DNA of 64,000 bases from Siphonodentalium dalli (lineage: Eukaryota; Mollusca; Scaphopoda; Gadilida; Siphonodentaliidae). The DNA lies in assembly GCA_032622095.1 (NCBI GenBank), contig CP136061.1, positions 254,151,582 through 254,215,581 on the forward strand, read 5' to 3'. Below, in pieces: positions 29,633-40,946 of this stretch. The translations under genes and the position numbers were made by a program. A model generated the notes under the pieces. It was not told where the DNA came from. It searched no databases and saw only the letters and a list, made by a program, of their open reading frames with translations. Position 1 is the first letter of the stretch; each line of letters begins with the position of its first letter.

Positions 29633-30195
29633 GTTAGTTCCACCTGATACAGACCAATGTTACTCTGTATTAATACAAAACTATTAGTTAAAATTCCTCA
29701 GTGATATAGGGTATGTAGCATGCCACGCCAGCCGTTGAGGCATGCCACATGTTCTTTGACAAGCTAAAATCGTAACATTGCCACAGGGTAATAACTCTAT
29801 AAAGAATGTATATTTACGAAATAACGGCGATTTGTATTAGAAATAACAACACCACAATAGATCAACTGTGGTGAAAAATATGCCCGTTATTTCGTCAAAA
29901 ACACTTCTTCAAATATCTCCGTTATTTAGTTAATAAAAATAATTTCTTATTTCATAATTCGCGCTATTTCGTCATTTCGATGCATTTTTTATTCCGCAAT
30001 TTCGCTGTATTTTCCTATTTCGCTTTTTCGTGGTATTTCATATTTCGATAATTCGCTATATTTGACATATTATGGGATATTGGCATGCCTCAACGGCTGG
30101 CGTGGCATGCCACATACCCTTTATCACTGAGGAATTTTAACTAATAGTTTTGTATTACTACAGAGTAACATTGGTCTGTATCAGGTGGTTAGTTC
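29633..30195. mobile_element. 547-bp MITE (29641-30187) with 8-bp target-site duplication
   Basis: GTTAGTTC stands at 29633-29640 and again at 30188-30195. Between them the element begins CACCTGATACAGACC and ends with its perfect inverse. The inverted arms extend about 110 bp (29641-29750 and 30075-30187), sharing TAACATTGGTCTG, TAACTAATAGTTTTGTATTA, GATAAAGGGTATGT-type sequence and GGCATGCCTCAACGGCTGGC. The centre is AT-rich with repeated 'ATTTCG' words and no coding frame. The 8-bp duplication fits hAT-like mobilisation, but the family is unassigned. It interrupts exon 3 within a serine codon. Confidence 0.93.
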
Positions 30196-31266
30196 ACATG
30201 ATAACACGGACCCAGTACATCGTATATGCCCTCATTTAAATAATGAGAAACAATATTCAGAAGGAACAGTTGTGAACGATGGATGTGATAATTTGGTGGA
30301 TTTACAAGGCGGATGTGGCGTCATTTCATTACGGACCGCAAGTGATAGACCAGTAATTCCACTGAAGGCGGGTGTATCTTCGTTTCTCGATGTGTCCAGG
30401 ATGCAATCACGAGTGGCGTTTGTGTCTCCGTCAAACTTTGTGCAAACTGACACACACGAACCAGCACCAATCGTCGGCCCGGAAATGGGTGGAATTCAAC
30501 GGAGAAGCACGAGTAAGTTGATACCTCCAAAGATAACCGCGAGCACAAGTGAGCCACCACGTTCAAGTGACGCCCGTTCCTCTGCATCCATGGTAACCAC
30601 GGCGTGTGTATCAGGTGATCAAATCACGCAGTCCTCCGCATCCGTGGTAACAACGAGTGCATCAGTTGATCAGACAACGCGTTCATCTGTGTCCGTAGCA
30701 ACCACTTGTGTACCAGGTGATCAGATCGCGAGTTCCTCTGCGTCAGTAGTAAACAGATGTGTATCAAAGTATGTGTCGATAGCAACTGGGAAGATAGAGC
30801 ATGAGTGTGATGCTTGTGGGAAGAGTTTTAGAACCAAAATGGCGCTGATTTGCCATGCGCAAAGCCACTTCTTGGAGTCAGATAAACTGAAACAGTATGT
30901 GGGTGATAGGTCCGAATCTGGGAGTAACAGAGACACTGGTTGTGTTGTATGTAAGTGTTGCAGGATCAAAACATTACTAGATTGCGACAGGCAATACCAC
31001 TTCGTCAAACGGATGCCCGAGTCACCGGAATTGACTCGTGATATTTGCATGAAACCTGCTACCAGCTCAACCGGTCACCGTAAGAAGAACACCCTATTAA
31101 ACGATGACGTTTCCCAAAATATTCCCGAAACATTGAAAACAAAATATTATTGCATTGTATGCCGAATTGGCTTGAGGACCAAACCGTTGTTAGCTTGCCA
31201 CTTGCAGAGTCATTTCGAGAAAAGGATGCACGAATCTCCAGAAATTGCTCGCGAAATATGCACGAA

Positions 31267-32080
31267 GCCGACCACCATTTCAGCTGGCCTCCACCAGAAG
31301 AACCACTTATTAAGTGATGCAATTGATAGTGAAATTAGCAACCAGCGGATCACCAGATCAGCAGGTTTCCAGCAGAAGAACACCACATTAAACGCCTTAT
31401 TAAACGATGAAATTGAAAGTGAAAATAGCACCAAGCGGACCACAAGTCTCCACCAGAAGACCGCCTTATTAAACTGTGAAATCGATTGCGATATTAGCAC
31501 TAAGCCGACCACCAGATCAGCAGGTCTCCACCAGAAGAACACCTTATTAAACGCCTTATTAAATGATGAAATGGATAGTGAAATTAGCACGAAGCCGACT
31601 ACCAGTTCAGCAGGTCTCCATCAGAAGAACACCTTATTAAATGATGAAATCGATAGTGATCTTAGCACCAAGCGGACCACCAGATCGGCAGGTCTCCACC
31701 AGAACACCGGTTTAAACCATCAAATCGATACCGAAATTAGCACGAAGCCGACCACCAGTTCAGCAGGTCTCCACCAGAGGACCACCTTATTAAACTGTGA
31801 AATCGACCGCGAAATTAGCACTAAGCGGACCACCAGATCTATAGGTCTCCACCAGAAGAACACCGGTTTAAACCGTCAAATCGATACCGAAATTAGCACG
31901 AAACCGACCACCAGTTCAGCAGGTCACCACCAGAAGACCACTATATTAAACGGTGAAATCGACAGCGAAATAAGCACCAGGCGGACCACCAGATCGGCAG
32001 GTCTCCACCAGAAGAGCACCGGTTTCTTAAACGGTGAAATCGCTGGCGAAAGTTTCATTAAGCCGACCATATCGGCAGGT
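31267..32080 (+). repeat. Coding tandem repeat of about 26 residues in exon 3
   Basis: About eleven copies of a unit with core ISTKPTTSSAGLHQKNTLLN followed by DEIDSE. Units with KPTTSSAG tend to alternate with units having KRTTRSAG, which suggests amplification as a dimer. Length differences are whole codons (78-96 bp), so the frame is kept. Low-complexity, Thr/Ser-rich, mixed charge; function unknown. Confidence 0.85.
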
Positions 32081-32309
32081 CGGCGACTTAAAAAGGGGGT
32101 TTCAAATGGTCCAGACGCAAATATTGGGGAAGATTGTATCCAGACCGACGACAACGATGATGATGAATGTTCGACCGATGGCGGAAACTCCGATTGCAGT
32201 AGTGAACAAAGTTGGTCTCCGGAATCAGACGAAGGTGATGTCACTGACGACTCCGATTCTGAAGGAATGGGTGAAGAATGTACAGATGCGGCTTATAAAG
32301 CCCCGACTG

Positions 32310-34400
32310 GTAAGACAATAAAAAATAAAATAATACCCGTGTTTAGGATCATGGGGACAAACAGGGGCGCGGGGTGGTAAAATCAGTTTATTTTAATTTT
32401 TCGTTTTAGTTTTCTCGCTCGACACTTGTTCTGTCCTTATGTCTGCCTTTCTGTTCTGTTCCTATGGCGATTTATGGAACTCAGTTGCATACAATGACAA
32501 AATAATGACTTTAAATTGTTAACTATCTTTAAATTAACGGCCTATTCCGGTCGCTATACCTTCTTGTTGTGTATTTCGTATTTTAAGTTAGAAAAAAAAC
32601 GATAAAATTGTGAGGAGAGTGATCGAGGGGAGGGTTGGTTTCCCTAAACACAGGTATTATGTTATTTAGCCTAGGAATTCAGGGACGTGGCTAGAGGGTC
32701 TCCGTTGGGGGGGGGTGTCCACCTTATTAATTCCAACTGCACCCCCCTTGAATCAAACCAGAGACAACGTTTGCATAATTCCATTTGCAGCCCCCCCCCC
32801 CCCTGAATCGAATCAAACCCAGACACTCCTTGAATCATACCAAAGGTTTTGCATAATTTCATTCACTTCCTCCTTGCACCTAAGCGTTCACAAGCCTAAT
32901 AGCCTATTTATAACCCATTGTTCTATCTACCCGGTATGATAATATTCATATATTTTGAACCTGAAAATTGCACAAATCCTAACATCTAGTGGACTAACTC
33001 CAAACAAATACACACGACTACGGGCAATAGACCAGGACACACGGGGCCGACCATGGTTGTTCGGCCCGGTGTGAGAAAATTTTGAAAACTAAACAAGAAA
33101 ATCGCAAAATCCTAGCATCCTAGTGTTGGAAATTTCAAACCTCATACTCTCCCTTAGTTTGGAAATTTTCCAACTGATGACCATTTCAGTCAACAATTTT
33201 AACCTAATGTAGTAAAATATTGTTTTCTTTCGACCCGGTGTGCGAAAATTTTGAAATCTGAACAAGAAAATCGCAAAATCCTAGCATCTAGATTAGCCTC
33301 AAGCATTCATAGAGTTGGAAATTTCAAACATGACACCCCGACTTAGGTTGGAAAATTTCCAACTGATGACAATTCCAGTGACAATTTTGACCAAATGTAG
33401 GACAATATAGTTTTCTTAAATTAACTAACAGTTTTGACTGGCAACGGGGGAGGGACCAGGACACAAGCTTTCCAAGTGTTGGAAATTTCCCACCTGACAA
33501 CCCCTAAGGTTGGAAAATTTCCAACTGATGGCCATTTCAGTCCGATATTTTTACCAAAAGAAGGAAAATATGCAAATATTGGTCCGAAAACAATAAATTC
33601 CCCCAAATAAATTGTTTGAAAATCAAACTACAAGAACATTTTCAACCTACTGTTGGTGTGAAATTTCCAACTAATGTTGTGTCAGGTATGAAATTTCCAA
33701 CTGTTGAACACTTTTACCAAAGTTGGGGGGTGGTGAGACACCCACAAACCCCCCTGTCACCACGTCTCTGCCTAGGATATGAACCTAGCTCTTCACACTC
33801 CCCGGTCAATGTATTTCTATAATGAATCTGTATTTTGCTGACGCCCAATCAGACTGGAGCAAAAACTCGCCAATTATGTGATAATCAACCTCGCATGGTG
33901 TTCACGGACGGTCCTGATGTCGGTGTTTGAAGAGCGCACCAGTCATACTTCCTTTCTGACTCTGTAACCGGCTGGATACCAGTTTATTGACAAGTTCCCC
34001 ATATTATATTTAGCGCGGGTTTTCCCAACACAACAATTAAAACATGGACTGTTTTGTCAGTATTTTTTTTCGATCAATTTTTCACAATATCTGCTCTTTG
34101 GGAGTGCAAATCTGACGGCTCCGTTGATAAGCTTCGTTTGTTAATTATTAATGACAAATTCTGACTCATGAGAGAAGGAGTTTCGCATAATATTATGTTT
34201 GTGTTTACAAATTAACTGGGACGCCGGTTGACACCATGACATGCATTACGTGAAATAGTGCTTGAATATCAATCGCTATCTAATCGCGATTAAGTATATT
34301 TCGCTCTCTAATTGTGTGCGTATTGGCTGACTTCGGGACCAACGTTATGGCAACATATTATATGAGCAGCTGCATGCAGTCTCAAAATATGTCATACTGC
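32310..34400 (+). other. Probable intron or spacer, with a decayed tandem repeat
   Basis: After the GTAAGA donor no clear exon is seen. Two blocks starting at about 33059 and 33228 share CCCGGTGTG, GAAAATTTTGAAA, ACAAGAAAATCGCAAAATCC and TAGCATC. Between 33120 and 33720 the phrase GGTTGGAAAATTTCCAACTG recurs several times in both orientations. C-rich tracts lie at 32745-32810. The rest to 34400 is featureless. Confidence 0.5.
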
Positions 34401-34436
34401 GCAAGTGTTACATCTTGTATTCGTGTCTGAGAACAG

Positions 34437-34729
34437 TCAGATTCATCCACGACAAAGAATGTCACCATCGGTGCAATTAGCTTTCAGAAATATGAGACAG
34501 AGACTGTATAAATCTATAGCGAACTCCGTCCTCTCATCTCGACGCGAAGCACCTAGCAGACATGGCAATGTAACTTCAACAACGACAACTCCAGATCCTA
34601 CGAAACGCGAAGAAATATCTCACCGAAACGACATTGGGTCTGAAGTGTTTAAGACACACCATAACTCATCTCGAGGAAAGTCGATCGGAGGCGCTACAAT
34701 TGGCAACAAGAAAACCATAGTCAGAAATG
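34437..34729 (+). CDS. Candidate exon of the zinc-finger locus
   Basis: Open across 34405-34926, but best read as an exon from an acceptor near 34436/34440 (GAGAACAG or CAGTCAG) to a GTAACG donor after 34729 (phase 1). It encodes a Ser/Thr/Arg-rich peptide with SEVFKTHHNSSRGKSIGGA. This motif resembles KVFKPHHKTSRGMSADVAA in the exon at 37641, so the two may be related exons of one gene. Sequence just downstream (34780-34825) also matches 37425-37475, suggesting exon and flank were duplicated together. The start boundary is uncertain. Confidence 0.4.
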
Positions 34730-35130
34730 GTAACGCCACCAAGATCGTATTATTAGTCATAAATATAAATCATAATATAAAATATATTGGTTACATGAAT
34801 GGACCGCCTCAGAATTCCGTTAAGACAAGTAATTCTTCAAATTATTACAATGAACTACGGCTTATAAATTACTGCAGGTTTCTCATTCGCCACACCAGAA
34901 TGCTTCTAAATGCGGATCAAAGCTAAGAGTGCATGGCACATGCAGCCATTGTTCATAGACATTTTACAGATAGCGAGAATGATGCATGCTGGGAACGAAA
35001 GTATCCACAGCAAAGCCATGTGCTTACGGAGGCATGCGTTTATTATAGGGGATTTATGGTGGGCCTATAAAACTAATTATAACTTTGTTATCTGTCATAG
35101 TTTATGCGTGAAATTTTAAACATATATACC

Positions 35131-36525
35131 ATGGACATATCAAATAAGGGGCGAAAAATCTCTAAGTCATATGCTATTTGCAGATGATCTGGTTATGCTA
35201 TCTGAAACTGCTGAAGGTATGCAAAGATGTTTGAATAAATTGGAGAATTACAGCATAAGGAACAAAGTAGAAGTGAATCTTCAGAAAACTAAATGCCTGA
35301 TATTCAGGAAACGAGCAACAAAAAAACTAACTGCCTTTAAATTAAGCAACACTCCGTTGGAAACAGTTAAGGAATATACCTATCTTGGTATTAAATTTTG
35401 TGCGAATGGAAAATTTTGCAAAGCCCAGATAGATGTTAACAACAAAGGGTTAAAAGCAATGTATAGTTTAATGTCATCCTTGCGCAAACATGAAATTTTC
35501 TCAGTAAGCATTTGGTGTAAACTATTTGACAAGCTGATAAAACCTATCGTTTTATATGGTTGCGAAATATGGGCATCGCATATTAATATTAACAAGCTCG
35601 AATCTATTCCATGTGAAATTACACATGTTAAATTTTGTAAATCAGTGTTGGGTTTAAATAGAATGGCGTCTAATCACGCGACAAGAGCAGAATTGGGCAG
35701 ATTTCCGATAGCACATGATGCGATAATGAATGCTGTAAGATATATGCTTAAACTGTCTGAAAGAAAACCGAATATGTTACTTCAGAATTCTGCCCAAATA
35801 TGCGAGGAATATATAATTCCACCGTTTTTGGCAGAAGCACTTCACATGCCAAAAATAAGCGATTTAGAGAATAACCTATCGCTGGAATATCTCAATAAAG
35901 TCCGGGAAGAATTAAAATGCGTTCATATTCTAACGTTCAAAAACGAAATATTCGATGACAACAAGAAAAATGGTATGAATAAATTAAGAACGTATCGTTG
36001 TTTCAAAGAACAATATGAAATTGAACCATACTTACTCCAAATTACTAATTTTTATACGAGATCGTGTTTCAGTAAGCTTAGAGTAAGCAATCATAAGTTG
36101 CAGGTAGAGGTTGGGCGACACGCTCAGCCAAAAATACCTTACGAGAAACGCATATGTAAAAAATGTGAAGCAAATGAAATTGAAACGGAAGAACACTTTA
36201 TAATGAGATGTGAAAAACATAACCATTTGCAGAAGAGATTTTTCACTGAAATAGGAGTTCACCAACCAATTTTCGTAAACTTTGATGAAAATAGAAAAGT
36301 TCATATTCCTCATGAAGGCTGAACACCCGAGTATATGCAATCTGATCTGTAACATGGTTCGGCAGTTTTCCGCAAATAAATGAGAATATAGTGTTGAGTT
36401 ACAAATACATGTTATATATATATTTTATATGAAATTGTCTTGACTTGTGTTTAAATTATCTGTATTATGACAACTGCCCCGCGTGGGTGTATTATGTCAA
36501 TAAAAATGTTATGTTATGTTATGTT
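35131..36525 (+). mobile_element. 5'-truncated LINE retrotransposon, 3' half of RT
   Basis: The reading frame enters at about 35120 (GEKSLSHMLFADDLVMLSET) and stops at 36322. LFADD is RT motif C, so the finger and palm motifs A and B and any endonuclease are absent. The rest is the thumb/connector region ending in a Cys/His cluster (CKKCEANEIETEEHFIMRC) common at LINE C-termini. The 3' end has (ATGTT)4 at 36506-36525. TATACC at both junctions (35125-35130 and about 36524-36529) is a possible short target duplication. No stops break the frame, so it is fairly young. It sits in sense orientation in a presumed intron. Clade not determined. Confidence 0.85.
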
Positions 36526-36599
36526 ATACCCCTTCCAGAATGTTGAAAAACATTTTCAGTTGCTCATCGTATTTTTATAGACGAAATAGTCCGAAATTT

Positions 36600-37320
36600 C
36601 AGAAATTGCGCTAACTGCTCAATGTTTTAATGTGTTACAAAACGTCTGATAAAAATAGTTCTATCGGGAATATTCACACCATTTTTTTTTCAGAGAACAT
36701 AGAGTAAACATAGTCCTATCGGGATATCGTAAAGGAGATTAATTAAAACCCTCAGACTGCCGAAACTGACGACATTAAATTCGCTTTTTCGTGTCCCACG
36801 GAAATTAAACGTGTCTGTCCATTGATCACGTTATTTATTTGACATAGTATTTTTTTTTCTGTTGTATTTGAACACTTGTTGCACGTGCAGGCTGTACGAT
36901 CATAATAACTTCAACCGATAAGCGCCGACTGATACCCGCGCAACAGTTTGTCTCAAATAAATTGTTATCAAAACGCAGGTTTATGGCCGCGGACATAAGC
37001 CGATTAAGTGTAATGTAATTTATCCATGAACTTGACTGAAAAATTGTGATTCTATCACCATTAGCCACGAAAATGGGACCTCTAAACAGGCAAGTTTGAT
37101 TTTCGGGGGACACAAACAAGCGAATTTATTGTCGGCAGTTTCGGCAGTCTGAGGGTTAATTAATCCCGAATTAAACGGAACTACTTTACGATAGTCCGAT
37201 AGGACTATGTTTACTCTATGCATGTTCTCTGAAAAAATTGTGTGAATATTCCGGATAGAACTCTTTTTATCAGACGTTGTGTAACACCTTAAAACATTGA
37301 GCAGTTATAGCGCAAACCGA
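36600..37320. mobile_element. Inverted-repeat element with about 210-bp arms
   Basis: 36603-36812 is repeated inverted at 37096-37317. Shared blocks include GCGCTAACTGCTCAATGTTT, CGTCTGATAAAAA, TAGAGTAAACATAGTCCTAT and AACCCTCAGACTGCCGAAAC. The spacer of about 280 bp has no coding frame. It looks like a long-TIR MITE in the same intron as the LINE at 35131. Confidence 0.85.
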
Positions 37321-38974
37321 AATGTGTTGTCTTGCAAGATATCCCACCGCTTTAGCTAAATTTACCTTCCTACAATATCCATAAAGAGGATCATATATTA
37401 TATACCCACGGTTTTAATTATAGAATATAAAATATATTGGTTTCGCGAATGACCAACTCAGAATTCCGTTAAAATAACAATAACAACCAGCACCTATAAC
37501 GAACCGTTTTACTGGACTTGGCCTACTGGTCGCGTAGTTCCGACTTTTAAATAAACGGAATTTCCAACTCTATAAATAAATAAAAGCCCCACAATGCATT
37601 CGCCCTGTCCACCACGCAATATCAAAATCTCAGCAGCTAGATACACCACATGTGGCGTAATGAGCGTCTGCCTTGTGTTGTTCGGAAATCAAGGAAATCC
37701 GTAGCCGGAGTGTTCAAGCCATGTACCAGCTCATCTCTAGGACAGTCGAAAGCTGGTTCTACAATTACCAATGAACGTGTGCCTTGCGTGGATGGGACAT
37801 CAATAAAATCCGCGAGCAAAGTGTTCAAACCACACCATAAAACATCTCGAGGAATGTCGGCAGATGTCGCTGCAATTTGCAATGACCTTGTGCCATCGAA
37901 CAAATCCATCAAAACGCCAAAAACACTGCCATTTAAACCGGGAACTATCATTATCGATAAACGGGGGTTAAAGTACCGGCCCAAGAAAAGTAGAATATTA
38001 GGGACTTGACAATCTGCGGGATGGGATGGGATATGGGACAAAACGACAATCTGCGGGACAAAATTTCAAATTGCGTGGGACGGCCGGTATCTCGAGGAAT
38101 ACAGGGCGTAGGGGGCTCATTTTGGTGTCTAACGAAAGGCCCACATTCGCCCTATCCACACATATTAACCCCGCCACTGACCGGACACCAGAAGTTGCAT
38201 TATTTGATCGACAACTGACCTAACATGGGGTGGAATTTGGGATAGCATGACAATCTGCGGGACGGGATTTTCAAATTGCGTGGGACGGCTGATATCTCGA
38301 GGAATACAGCGCGTAGAGGGCTCCTTTTGGTGTCTCACGAAAGGTCCACATTCGCTCTATCCACACATATTAACCCCGTCACTGACCGGACACCGGAAGT
38401 TACATTATTCGGTCGACAACTGACCTAACATAAAATGCCACAAACACGAAAAACTGCGTTCGACATTAATGTTTAGAATTTAGATTTCTCGATGAATACG
38501 CTAGCAAACAACAAGTTTTGGGTATCAAATAACGCAGTGGAATACTGTGCATTCGTTTTTAGCTAAAATATGGCTGTTTTAGTGCGAATATTGTAATGGC
38601 GAACACGCAAACACGCGCCGATAAAACAGCTAAAAATAGACTCGATGTTTACAATTACAGGATCGATTTCAGCTGGTATATTCAATAAAATGGGACGTAT
38701 GGTATATCAAAATGTAGGATTAGACACAGGGAATGTATTATTTTAAATGGGTCCCACCAGGCGGTGAAATTGTTGCAGAAATTCGCTCCAAGATATTCTC
38801 ACTTATTTTTATTTCAGTTGTGACTAAAAGCCCAGATGCCGGAGCCCAGCGACTAAAAGCCAAGTTACAAAATAGATCAACTGGTTTGAACAAATGAATA
38901 TGTCAATGGTAAGACTATTCAAAAGAATATTCAAATCAAATAGTGTTTATAGACTTAAAAACTTATGTGTCCGC

Positions 38975-39290
38975 CATTCATATGCGGTGGAGGTTCTCAT
39001 ATTATCTGCCAGTCATACGCGGGGGAGGTTCTCATATGAACATATTATCTGCCGGTCATACGCGGTGGAGGTTCATATTATCCGCCGGTCATACGCGAGG
39101 GAAGTTCTCATTTTATCCTCCGGTCATACGCGGGGGAGGTTCTGATATGAACATATTATCTGCCGGTCATATGCGGTGGAGGTTCATATTATCCACCGGT
39201 CATACGCGAGGGAGGTTCTCATATTATCCTCTGGTCATACGTTGGGGAGGTCCTCATATGAACATATTATCCGCCGGTCATATCCTCCCT
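38975..39290 (+). repeat. Left minisatellite arm of foldback element 2
   Basis: About eight units of 35-44 bp reading CCGGTCATACGCGG, GGAGGTTC, CATATTAT, with or without an extra TCATATGAACA. Reverse complement of the right arm. Confidence 0.85.
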
Positions 39291-39295
39291 CGGGT

Positions 39296-40946
39296 GTGAC
39301 CGGTGGATAATATGAGAACCTCCCTCGCATATGACCGGCAGATAATATGTTCATATGAGAACCTCCACCGCATATGACCGGTGGATAATATGAACCTCCA
39401 CCGCGTATGACCGGCAGATAATATGTTCATATCAGAACCTCCCCCACCTATGACCGAAGGATGATATGAGAACTTCACTCGCGGATAATATGAACCTCCA
39501 CCGCGTATGACCGGCGGATAATATGTTCATATGAGAACCTCCACCACGTATGACCGGCGGATAATATGTTCATATGAGAACCTCCACTGCGTATGACCGG
39601 CGGATAATATGTTCATATGAGAACCTCCCCTACATATGACCGGTGGATAATATGAACCTCCACCGTGTATGACCGGTGGATAATATGTTCATATCAGAAC
39701 CTCCCCCACATATGACCGAAGGATAATATGAGAACCTCCCTCGCGTATGATCGGCGGATAATATGAACCTCCACCGCGTATGACCGGCGGATAATATGTT
39801 CATATGAGAACCTCCCCAACGTATGACCGGAGGATAATATGAGAACCTCCCTCGCGTATGACCGGCGGATAATATGAACCTCCACCGCGTAGGACCGGTG
39901 GATAATATGTTCATATGAGAACCTCCCCAACGTATGACTGGAGGATAATATAAGAACCTCCCTCGCGTATGACCGGTGGATAATATGAGAACCTCCCTCG
40001 CGTATGACCGGCGGATAATATGAACCTCCACCGCGTATGACCGGCGGATAATATGTTCATATCAGAACCTCCCCCACATATGATCAGAGGATAATATGAG
40101 AACTTCCCTCGCATATGACCGGCAGATAATATGAACCTCCACCGCGTATGACTGGCGGATAATATGTTCATATGAGAACTTCCACCGTGTATGACCGGTG
40201 GATAATATGAACCTCCACTGCGTATGACCGGTGGATAATATGTTCATATGAGAACCTCCACCGTGTATGACCGGCAGATAATATGAACCTCCACCGCGTA
40301 TGACTGGCGGATAATATGTTCATATGAGAACTTCCACCGTGTATGACCGGTGGATAATATGAACCTCCACTGCGTATGACCGGTGGATAATATGTTCATA
40401 TGAGAACCTCCACCGTGTATGACCGGCAGATAATATGAACCTCCACCGCGTATTACTGGCGGATTATATGTTCATATGAGAACTTCCACCATGTATGACC
40501 GGTGGATAGTATGAACCTCCACTGCGTATGACCGGCGAATATGTTCATATGAGAACCTCCACCGTGTATGACCGGCAGATAATATGAACCTCCACCGCGT
40601 ATTACTGGCGGATTATATGTTCATATGAGAACTTCCACCATGTATGACCGGTGGATAGTATGAACCTCCACTGTGTATGACCGGCGAATAATATGTTCAT
40701 ATCAGAACCTCCCCCACGTATGACCGGAGGATAATATGAGAACCAACCTCGCGTATGACTGGCGGATAATATGAACCTCCACCGCGTATGACCGGCAGAT
40801 AATATGTTCATATGAGAACCTCCCCTATGTATGACCGGAGGATAATATGAGAACTTCCCTCGCGTATGACCGGTGGATAATATGAGAACCCCCCTCGCGC
40901 ATGACCGGTGGATAATATGAACCTCCACCGCGTATGACCGGCGGAT
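39296..40946 (-). repeat. Right minisatellite arm of foldback element 2
   Basis: About 42 units alternating between a short (about 34 bp) and a longer (about 44 bp) form: GCGTATGACCGGCGGATAAT then ATGAACCTCCACC or ATGTTCATATGAGAACCTCC. Between about 40145 and 40700 four-unit blocks repeat at roughly 150-bp steps, a local higher-order structure. Open frames here are by-products. Confidence 0.85.

Larger units (their letters stand above)
29322..32309 (+). pseudogene. Zinc-finger gene exon 3, interrupted by a MITE
   Basis: The exon starts after TTTGATTTTCAG and ends at the donor ACTG|GTAAGA, again phase 1. Coding runs 29322-29640 and resumes at 30196. A 547-bp element between them adds a stop after three codons. 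Without the element and one 8-bp duplicate the frame is continuous for about 830 codons. The product has Ser/Thr-rich repeats (RSSASVVTTxCVSGDQI, about four, 30560-30760). Three C2H2-like fingers follow: CDACGKSFRTKMALICHAQSH, near 30800; a degenerate second one with CVVCKCC near 30940; and CIVCRIGLRTKPLLACHLQSH, near 31150. Then come about eleven 26-residue repeats and an acidic tail (TDDNDDDECSTDGG...). It is probably nuclear and DNA-binding. The absence of stops in about 2 kb argues that disruption is recent, or that the insert is spliced out. Confidence 0.75.

Noticed and set aside
39000-40940. Overlapping frames rich in SAGHTRWRF / RGRFSYYPP as genes
   Set aside because: They are translations of the foldback-2 minisatellite in several frames and both strands.
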